Shown here piece after piece: positions 25,677 to 64,000 of a stretch of DNA of 64,000 nt. Position numbers and translations under genes: made by a program. The stretch is from contig JAVLUZ010000154.1 in assembly GCA_036768485.1 (NCBI GenBank), positions 44,515,458 through 44,579,457 of the forward strand, given 5' to 3'. The notes under the pieces are model-generated. The model worked only from the letters and a program-made list of their open reading frames with translations, had not been told where the DNA came from and did no database searches. This stretch comes from Mermis nigrescens. Taxonomy: Eukaryota; Nematoda; Enoplea; Mermithida; Mermithidae. Every line of letters begins with the position of its first letter. Positions within the stretch are counted from its first letter, which is position 1.

Positions 25677-26007
25677 TGAATACAGGGCTTTACATAAGGC
25701 GGTCAGCCGAAAAAAACTTCATAGGTAAGATAATGCAAGTATGAAAAACTTTGCCGAGAATCGTAAAATTTCCTGCGCTTAGCGCCATGTGTAAAGCACC
25801 TATTTTCGATAATTTTGCCTCACGTCAATCAAAACAATGTTTTTTCAAAAAATTAGAATTTTATGAGTGCAACGGATAGAACATGTAAAAAAACGTCGCA
25901 AAATAAGGTTTTTGCGAGCTATTCCAATAAACTTTCCGATATAAACATTTATTTTGGATCCACTCCTCCCTTGGCCGAATCATGGATACGGGCCTGCCTG
26001 CATATAT
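25677..26007. mobile_element. M5-related element
   Basis: It starts ACAGGGCTTTACATAAGG and ends GGATACGGGCCTGCCTG, the latter matching the right end of M5. It carries a GCGCTTAGCGCC hairpin variant. Its start is also repeated at 25312-25365. Confidence 0.5.
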
Positions 26008-26168
26008 ACAGTAGGGTGCAAAAGTTTAGAGACATCCTGCGTCGAAAAATGAAATTCAAAACCATTGAAGTACAGTCATTTTATGGAACATCGTTTCTCG
26101 AGTTGGAGCTCTGTTGCTTAGCATTAGACATTGAAAAGTGCTGGAATAAGCCGCAAAACAGTCGCCTA

Positions 26169-26417
26169 CACACCTGGGCGTGGAGGGTATGCACCCCCAG
26201 AAACCAAAATACCCCCGAAATCAAAATAACCCCCCAACATAATTCAATTTTTGAAAATTTTTTTTCGTTTTTTTCGCAATTTTTTGATGCCTATGGATAG
26301 TGCTTGATGAGATACGTCGAAAAATGGTGTTTTTATCGCCATACCACCATTTTTAAGGCCATCTTTTGACCTTCAAAAAATCTTGCACCCCCAGAATTTT
26401 CTTGCTGCCCACGTATA
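26169..26417 (-). mobile_element. M1 hAT-type MITE
   Basis: Ends are CACACCTGGGC and CCCACGTATA. The 8-bp duplications GTCGCCTA at 26161-26168 and 26418-26425 are perfect. Confidence 0.93.
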
Positions 26418-27534
26418 GTCGCCTATAATGTGTACTAGAATAACAAACATAAGAGCACATCTACCATTTTGTATGCTTACAATCTTTTTCGTGCATAAAA
26501 CTTCGTATTTTTCAAGAGTCCGATGGTAGTCAAATTCTTCCAATCCAGCGATGAAATACTGAAGTTATATTCATCGAAAAAACGAGCTCAAAATATCCTA
26601 TTACATCTAACACTTGGTAACCTTATAACCGATTTACGGTTAAAAATGCACAGAAATGTATAAAACGTTTTCTTTTCTCGAATTTTTAGCTGAACGCCTA
26701 AAACTATTCAACGAAATTGGTCATAAAATATGAGAATGTCAACTGGACAATTAGGAAAGCTCTCCAGAGCACAAAATATTCCTTAAACACTGAAACGATA
26801 TTTAATTTATCAGTGCCTCATGCACAATGCAAAAGTAGTTTTAGCTGCAGTCAGAAACGTTTCTTTACTTAATTCTGGTATTATGAACTATTTGTATAAT
26901 TTAACGCAATATAAGATAGCTGCAAATCCCTAATATCACGATAAATATTCTACTGAATCTGAAAAGACTTGCAGATTCAGATTTAGCTAGAAAAACTGGT
27001 CTAGAAATTTGTCATAAGTGAACTCGCTGCTTTTCTCAAAGACCGCTACAAGCTTTGCAAAGTACTTGTAGCTTCCTACTTTGTTTGAGCAGGGTGGCTC
27101 TAAACTTTTGTGCGTAAAAATACCAATTGAATAAGCGCACGCTATATCATACTGAGAACGAATGTATTCAACTTATAAATATATGCGAACGCGGACGGAA
27201 CTTCAAAAAAATCTTTGCTTGATTTTATATCGAAGGCTTTAAAATTTGATTCCCAAATTCTCAAGGTTTTATTCAACAGCACAAATCGCTTTAAATCAAC
27301 AGTAAATAAATAGATTTCCCGCTCATTTCTTTCGAAATAAGACGACTGCAAAAGTCTATTATACCCAATGTACATACATGTATATATTGAAGAAATAGAC
27401 AAATAAATAAGTTAGCAAGCAGTAAACTCATCACGCTGATAAATCACAACTTAAAAGAACAAATTTCACAAAGTAAAAATCTCTTTAATAAAATTTCAAA
27501 GTGAAAGCAAATAATGATCGTCATTACGGCTTCC

Positions 27535-59123
<31,589 letters not shown>

Positions 59124-59668
59124 CTATGTCGAAAAAGTAAACAAGAAATTAAAAATATAACAAGATACATATCAAAATACTTAAAGCAAAAGAAAGAGTC
59201 GTGACATGCTTCGATGCGAAATGCGCCGTACTAAGACGGGGAACAAGCATAGCAAAAAAGCGGTGATCCAACTACAAAAAGCGACTAGTTGTAACGACAA
59301 AACTAGAACGAGACATAAAAACTGACCGGCTGATGCGAATTCTGCGGGATCGACCAGGCCACCTTAGAGATACAATATGATGAGAAAGCTTATGCTCAAA
59401 CTTTAGTGAAAAGTAATTCACGCAAATGAGCAAAAGAAATAAATGAGTGAATACACACTCTACTATGTTCTCGAAAATAGAGACAGCGAATCGTCATCTA
59501 TTAACGTGATTAAGATCCTATCCTATTTACTTAAGACATGAGGAGATAATGACATATAATAAAAGCTGTATGCCAATTTTAATTGTACCTATATTGTGTT
59601 CCATTTCAAGCGACTATAAAAACCAAGCGATAGAAACTAATACGGTTTATGAACTTATAATAGCTTGT

Positions 59669-59830
59669 AGGGATGCAATGGGTAGTGAATTTTAGCGCAT
59701 CCGGGTTCGGGTTCGGGTACTTTACTTAAGTTTATTCGGGATTTGGGTTCGGGTAGTCAGGTTCAGTTTATTCGGATTCGGGTATCCAAATCGATACCTG
59801 ATCGCGTTCGGGTTCGGGTACTTCAGTAAA
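59669..59830. mobile_element. hAT end with GGGTTC repeats
   Basis: TAGGGATGCAATGGG is followed by blocks of TCGGGT/GGGTTC, the same layout as the left end of the 32-6062 element but with a different hexamer. The other end was not found. Confidence 0.5.
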
Positions 59831-60119
59831 CATAAACGCATAATTATGTGTAATAGAATTGTGTAGGTATTTCTTTTGTTAGTAAACCTTCATGTTTACA
59901 ATGCTAATATCAATCTTACATAGTTGTTCAGTGCCTATTAGATACATATATCGGGGCTTGGGGATCTTTTTTGACCATAAGTAAGCGAAAATATAAAATT
60001 TTGCGGACAAACCGAGAGTAGAACGAAAAATTGGTAAAAAATATCCTCGAGAAATGAAAGATAGCTTTCGTGCCCTAATGTTTACTCCACGTTTTGAGGC
60101 CATTGAAGGTGGATAAAGC

Positions 60120-60567
60120 CCAAAATTTTGTGTCTTTCATTTCCATCTGACCCCCAGGCTGGGCTTACCTCTCAAACCATCCGTCCTGTGCAACTATGGT
60201 GCCTTCTTGTACAGCGATTTCGGCCGAAATTCCATTGCTATATAGCCTTTTTTGGGCTCCGAAAATTAGCTATATAGTCATTTTTGAGCTCACAAATGCT
60301 ATTCAGTTGTCTTTTCTGAGTTCCAAAAGATATATAGCTATTTTCTCGACTCCAAAAATGGATTATTAGCTATTTTTAGTCCCAAAAGAGTATACAGCTG
60401 TTTGTAAATCCAAAAAGGCTATAAAGCTACTTTTCTGCGACCAAAAAGGCTATATAGCTAATTTTCTGACCCCAAGAGGATTATAGAGCCGTTTTTACGA
60501 AGCACATAGCTATCTAGCGATTTTTGGTTTTCACTCCCCCTTGAAAGTTTGACCTTGCGCACCTATG
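60120..60567 (+). repeat. M8 repeat with GCTATATAGC units
   Basis: Repeated CTATATAGC(C/T)TTTTTGG-type units, ending TTGACCTTGCGCACCTATGG as in the copy at 44283. It lies just 3' of the RTE element. Confidence 0.75.
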
Positions 60568-60988
60568 GCGCCAAAACTTCGTTTTACGACTTTCAGTAGT
60601 GCACTTTAGCGATTTATGGGTCTCTAACAATGCAAAAGGCAATAATTTGTTAATAAAGAGCGAAGCGCGGGAAAAGTTTTCATATCATTAGCGTTTTCAG
60701 TTTAGATTTCAGGTTTTTTGATGACAAGTACTTGAGAAAATTGAATTGACCAAAGCGCGAAACTATTTTGTCATTCTAATCGTCAGAAACAATGTTTTGA
60801 GGTTTTGTTGAGCCGAATACGGTATAAAATTGCCAAACTCATAGAAAATAATTTGCATATTTTGCATGAGCTGTGCGTCCCACTTCGATTTAAATGCTCT
60901 CTGTGCCATTCGAAAAATCAATCTTTTATCATTCGTGTCTCTCATCAAGCGTTTTTCTTATTCAGCGATATTTTTTACATATATTCTT
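60568..60988. other. Intronic sequence without a gene
   Basis: AT-rich sequence between the M8 copy and the RTE tail. It has one GCGAAGC hairpin core at 60660 and resembles the tail of M4 (GTAGTGCACTTTAGCGATTT, GGGTCTCTAA). No coding exon recognised. Confidence 0.5.
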
Positions 60989-60989
60989 A

Positions 60990-63900
60990 ACCACTCACTC
61001 ACTCACACTCATCCCGTTTTACGTCGTTTTTCCCAATTGGGGTTGGACGTTTGATGCTATGTCGCCATTTCACCCGATCATGAGTGTCTTCCATACGTAG
61101 ATTTTTGGCAGCCAAGTCCTTTTTAATTGTCTTCATCCACGTTGTCTTCGGCCGGCCTCTTGGCAGTTTTCCAGGCGCCACCAGGTTTTTGGCTGATATG
61201 ACATTACTGTCCTGGCTTCTTTCGACATGTCCTAGCCAGCGCAATCTGCAAGTCCGCAGTGTATTCTGGATATTGTCCATTGTAAGTCTTCTAAGAATTT
61301 CTTCGTTGCTAATTTTGTCGGCCAGGCGCAAACCAAGCATCCAACGAAGCAATTTCATTTCAGTTCTGTTTAAAGCGTTTTCTATGCTATTTGTCATTGC
61401 CCATGTTTCTGATCCATACAGCAGGACTGGGCGAACACAGCGCTGGTACAGTTGACTGCGGGTTGGTAATGGTATACTCTTTTGCATCAGTAGACCAGCT
61501 ACGACTCTCCATTTATTCCATGTGGCCTGGATTCTGCATCTAACGCTCGCTTCAGCACCACCATTGGCTTGTACTGTGTCGCCTAGGTATGTGAAAGTAT
61601 TGACCTTTTCTACCGTCATTTCATCGATTTGTAGCATGTTAGGCTCTACAATTTCTGAAACTACGTCAGTTGTGCATGCTGTACATTTGAAGTTGTCTTT
61701 TACTGCGTTCAAACTTTGACGTATTCCTGAGCATTTTTTGTAGCACCATCGCTTGCACATGGTACAAAGGACGGAATTATTTCCAACACCTTTTGAGCAA
61801 ACGGCACATGGGAATCTTCCAGACTTCAAAGTTGGTCCTTTCTCACCAGAGACCATATACTTGGTTTTGCTTGGATTGACGATCATGCCTTTTTTCATTA
61901 GACTTGCATTCCATATTTTGAAACGCTCTTTTATCTCATCTTGATTTTTAGCCGTGAGCACAAGGTCATCAGCGTATAGTAGTTCCATGGGTGTTTCAGT
62001 GTATATTTGTTCGGTTGCTTCTTCCATTACTGTTATGAATAGTAAGGGACTAAGGACCGAGCCTTGGTGTACTCCTATGGTTATGTCGATCTCTTTACTA
62101 TGGCCAGCCTTTGACTTGACAACTGTTTTTGATGACTGATATGTTGTCATTATCAGTCTTACTAGCTTTTCTGGGATTAGCTGTCTTCTCAAAGCCCATA
62201 TGATCGTTTCTCTTGGTATTCTGTCGAAGGCTTTTTCGAGATCTACGAACAGGTGATGCAGCAGTTGGTGTTTCTCAACATACTTCTCTTGTAATTGTCT
62301 TAATATAAAAATTGGATCAGTTGTTGACCTATGGCGCATAAATCCATATTGTATTCCACTAATTTGTATGAGTTTTCGCAGCCTTAATTCCAAAATTTTT
62401 TCGAAAATTTTAATGCCGTGCTCAAGTAGGCGGATTCCTCGATAGGATGTACAGTTCAGAGGGTCGCCTTTTCCTTTATACAATGGTATTGTCATGCTTT
62501 TAGTGAAATCGTCTGGCATTTCTTCAGTTTTCCACAATTGTTGGAAGATACGAAGTAGGGCAAGCAATGCAGGTCGTCCAGCTGCCTTTATGACATCTAC
62601 TGATAGACCTGTTGGCCCAGGTGACTTCCGTTTTTTGAAAGATTTCATGGCTTCTTTCACTTCGTTTTCCGTTATTTCTTCAACTGGGCCTTCTACCATT
62701 GTACAATCGTCTACTTCAACTTTTCCATTGCTTTCATTCAACAGTTTTTGGTAGTATTCCCTCCATCTATCACATATCTGTTCTGTAGATACTAATAATC
62801 GTCCATTATCGTCTTTTACACATATAGCACCAGTAACATCTTGTTTTTCAATCCTTCTGTTCTTAGCTAGCCGATATAGTTTTCTTAGTTTTTCTTGATT
62901 ACTGCCGCTGCTCCAGACTTCTTCAAGTGCTTCACTCTTAGCAACAGCTACCGTACGTTTGGCTTCGGTTTTAGCCATTTTGTACACTTCTTTATCAACA
63001 GCACATTGGCTTTTTTGCCATCTCCGGTAAGCATCTTTCTTTGTAGTGATAGCTGTTCTGACTTTTTCACTGAACCACCATGTTTCTCTAAAACGTTTTT
63101 GATGACTTCCTTTTGATGTTCCACAGACTTCTTGTGCTGTGTTGAGTAGTGTGTCGCAAAAATGCGACCAGCACCCATTTGGTTCCAGTCGTTCAGCTAT
63201 TAATCTTTCAAATTTTTCCTGAGTGCTGCTGTCAGCTAGCTTCCACGACTTGATTTTCGGGCTACATTCTTTTTTAACGGTCTTTACGGCACAATTTGGC
63301 AACAAAAAGTCAGCGATTAGAACACGGTGTTGCGGTATGCATTCTTCACCGGGTATTGCCTTGACATTTTTGCATCTGGATTTCATTTTGTACCCAGTTA
63401 GTATATAATCGATCTGACTTTCGTAGGCTCCGCTCTTGTACGTTATGAGGTGTTGATTTGGTTTCTTAAAATACGTGTTCAGGACGTGTAGTTGCAGGCT
63501 TTCAGCAAAGTTTAGAATTTCTTCCCCTGCACCGTTTCTTTCCCTGTATCCAAAACCACCGTGGTTTTGTTCATAACCCTCAGCACTATTTCCTACATGG
63601 CCGTTTAAATCTCCACAGATGATCAGTTGATCATTTAATGACAAGTCTCTGACTGCATCAGTGAGCGTGTTCCAGAAAAATTCCTTTTCTTCGTCTGCTC
63701 TCCCTTGTTGAGGGGCGTATACTGAGACCACTGTTAGTATTTCGTCGTTGGCTTTGATTTTGAGCCACATTATTCTTGAGTTGATTCGTTTCACTTCAAC
63801 GACATCCTCCACCCTGTCTGCTTTGACTAGTATTCCAACACCAGCCTCTCCAGAGGCTTCACCTGACCAGTAAAATTTATACTTCTCGTTACCATCGCCA

Positions 63901-64000
63901 ATAAATTTACACGACGATCCTTTCCACCTTGTTTCCTGTACACAGCATATGTTGATTTTTCGACGGACTAGTATATCTATTATTTCTCTACTTCTTCCAA
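60990..64000 (-). mobile_element. RTE/CR1-type non-LTR retrotransposon, 5' end beyond window
   Basis: One long open frame is followed directly by a short (TGAG)n-type tail at 60990-61010, as in elements that end in simple repeats. It lies in the JIP3/4 intron, on the same strand as the gene. The 5' part is cut by the window, so full length and target duplications cannot be seen. Confidence 0.88.
60999..64000 (-). CDS. Endonuclease/reverse transcriptase polyprotein with PHD-like finger
   Basis: The open frame continues to the window edge (about 1000 codons, no stop). In order: apurinic-like endonuclease (ICCVQETRWKG, VSVYAPQQG, ICGDLNGHVG, SQIDYIL, PQHRVLIADF); reverse transcriptase (KKRKSPGPTGLSVDVIKAAG, QYGFMRHRSTTDPI, LFVDLEKAFDRIPRE, GVHQGSVLSPLLF, catalytic YADDLVLTA); a C-x2-C..C-x2-C..C..C-x2-C zinc finger (CAVCSKGVGNNSVLCTMCKR); then FTYLGD and a C-terminal region (LLYGSETWAM, CRLRWLGHVERS, RGRPKTTW). 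The enzyme nicks target DNA and copies its RNA in place. All visible catalytic motifs are intact, so the copy may be young. Confidence 0.93.
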   Translation of the reverse strand, partial: GRSREIIDILVRRKINICCVQETRWKGSSCKFIGDGNEKYKFYWSGEASGEAGVGILVKADRVEDVVEVKRINSRIMWLKIKANDEILTVVSVYAPQQGRADEEKEFFWNTLTDAVRDLSLNDQLIICGDLNGHVGNSAEGYEQNHGGFGYRERNGAGEEILNFAESLQLHVLNTYFKKPNQHLITYKSGAYESQIDYILTGYKMKSRCKNVKAIPGEECIPQHRVLIADFLLPNCAVKTVKKECSPKIKSWKLADSSTQEKFERLIAERLEPNGCWSHFCDTLLNTAQEVCGTSKGSHQKRFRETWWFSEKVRTAITTKKDAYRRWQKSQCAVDKEVYKMAKTEAKRTVAVAKSEALEEVWSSGSNQEKLRKLYRLAKNRRIEKQDVTGAICVKDDNGRLLVSTEQICDRWREYYQKLLNESNGKVEVDDCTMVEGPVEEITENEVKEAMKSFKKRKSPGPTGLSVDVIKAAGRPALLALLRIFQQLWKTEEMPDDFTKSMTIPLYKGKGDPLNCTSYRGIRLLEHGIKIFEKILELRLRKLIQISGIQYGFMRHRSTTDPIFILRQLQEKYVEKHQLLHHLFVDLEKAFDRIPRETIIWALRRQLIPEKLVRLIMTTYQSSKTVVKSKAGHSKEIDITIGVHQGSVLSPLLFITVMEEATEQIYTETPMELLYADDLVLTAKNQDEIKERFKIWNASLMKKGMIVNPSKTKYMVSGEKGPTLKSGRFPCAVCSKGVGNNSVLCTMCKRWCYKKCSGIRQSLNAVKDNFKCTACTTDVVSEIVEPNMLQIDEMTVEKVNTFTYLGDTVQANGGAEASVRCRIQATWNKWRVVAGLLMQKSIPLPTRSQLYQRCVRPVLLYGSETWAMTNSIENALNRTEMKLLRWMLGLRLADKISNEEILRRLTMDNIQNTLRTCRLRWLGHVERSQDSNVISAKNLVAPGKLPRGRPKTTWMKTIKKDLAAKNLRMEDTHDRVKWRHSIKRPTPIGKNDVKRDECE

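Larger units (their letters stand above)
21438..27534. other. Intergenic gap between convergent E-Syt and JIP3/4 genes
   Basis: This stretch is filled largely by M1 MITEs and a few other repeats. I see no host coding exon here. The remaining AT-rich sequence (for example 24360-24850 and 26430-27530) holds nothing I can name apart from possible 3' untranslated sequence of both genes; a TTTATT (complement of AATAAA) at 27268 could be the JIP polyadenylation signal. Confidence 0.6.

Noticed and set aside
59327..59362. Possible 36-bp microexon of JIP3/4 on the - strand
   Set aside because: It has an AG and a GTCAGT, and 36 bp keeps phase, but the peptide (WPGRSRRIRISR) has no family support; kept out of the gene model.

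Overview
This is AT-rich DNA from an animal nuclear genome. The genes are split into short exons with GT-AG introns, the spacers are full of transposon debris, and the protein families are metazoan. Exon phasing, the extended-synaptotagmin and JIP3/JIP4 families and the transposon types suit an invertebrate, possibly an arthropod; nothing visible fixes the species.

Two host genes face each other tail to tail. On the + strand, about 6.48-21.4 kb, lies the 3' part of an extended synaptotagmin (E-Syt) gene: the end of the SMP lipid-transfer domain, then C2A, C2B and C2C, on 12 phase-consistent exons plus a tentative last exon. Its N-terminal exons lie left of the window. On the - strand, from 59.1 kb down to 27.5 kb, lies the 3' two thirds of a JIP3/JIP4 (sunday driver/UNC-16/MAPK8IP3/SPAG9) scaffold gene: 19 exons, all in phase, covering the second coiled coil, the RH2 segment, a linker, the WD40-like propeller and the true C-terminus. 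Its first exons lie right of the window.

The other sequence is mostly transposon. (1) A 6-kb hAT element (32-6062) has BED-finger transposase exons on the - strand and GGACCC arrays at both ends. It sits in an E-Syt intron and is itself broken up by smaller elements. (2) At least seven families of short non-autonomous elements (M1-M5, M7 and a TAGGGATG family) are present. I could trace terminal inverted repeats and 8-bp target duplications for M1-M5 and M7, which makes them hAT-like. They fill nearly all introns and the 21.4-27.5 kb intergenic gap, with several nested insertions. (3) A long, open, RTE/CR1-type non-LTR retrotransposon ORF (60999-64000, - strand) runs off the right edge. It has endonuclease, reverse transcriptase and a PHD-like zinc knuckle.

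The observations most worth following are: a very stable mini-hairpin core (GCGAAGC) recurring in several otherwise different MITE families; a 20-bp-arm palindrome at 50840-50880; and MITE insertions within 10-18 bp of splice sites of both host genes. No prokaryotic-style defence system, CRISPR array, tRNA or rRNA gene was seen.
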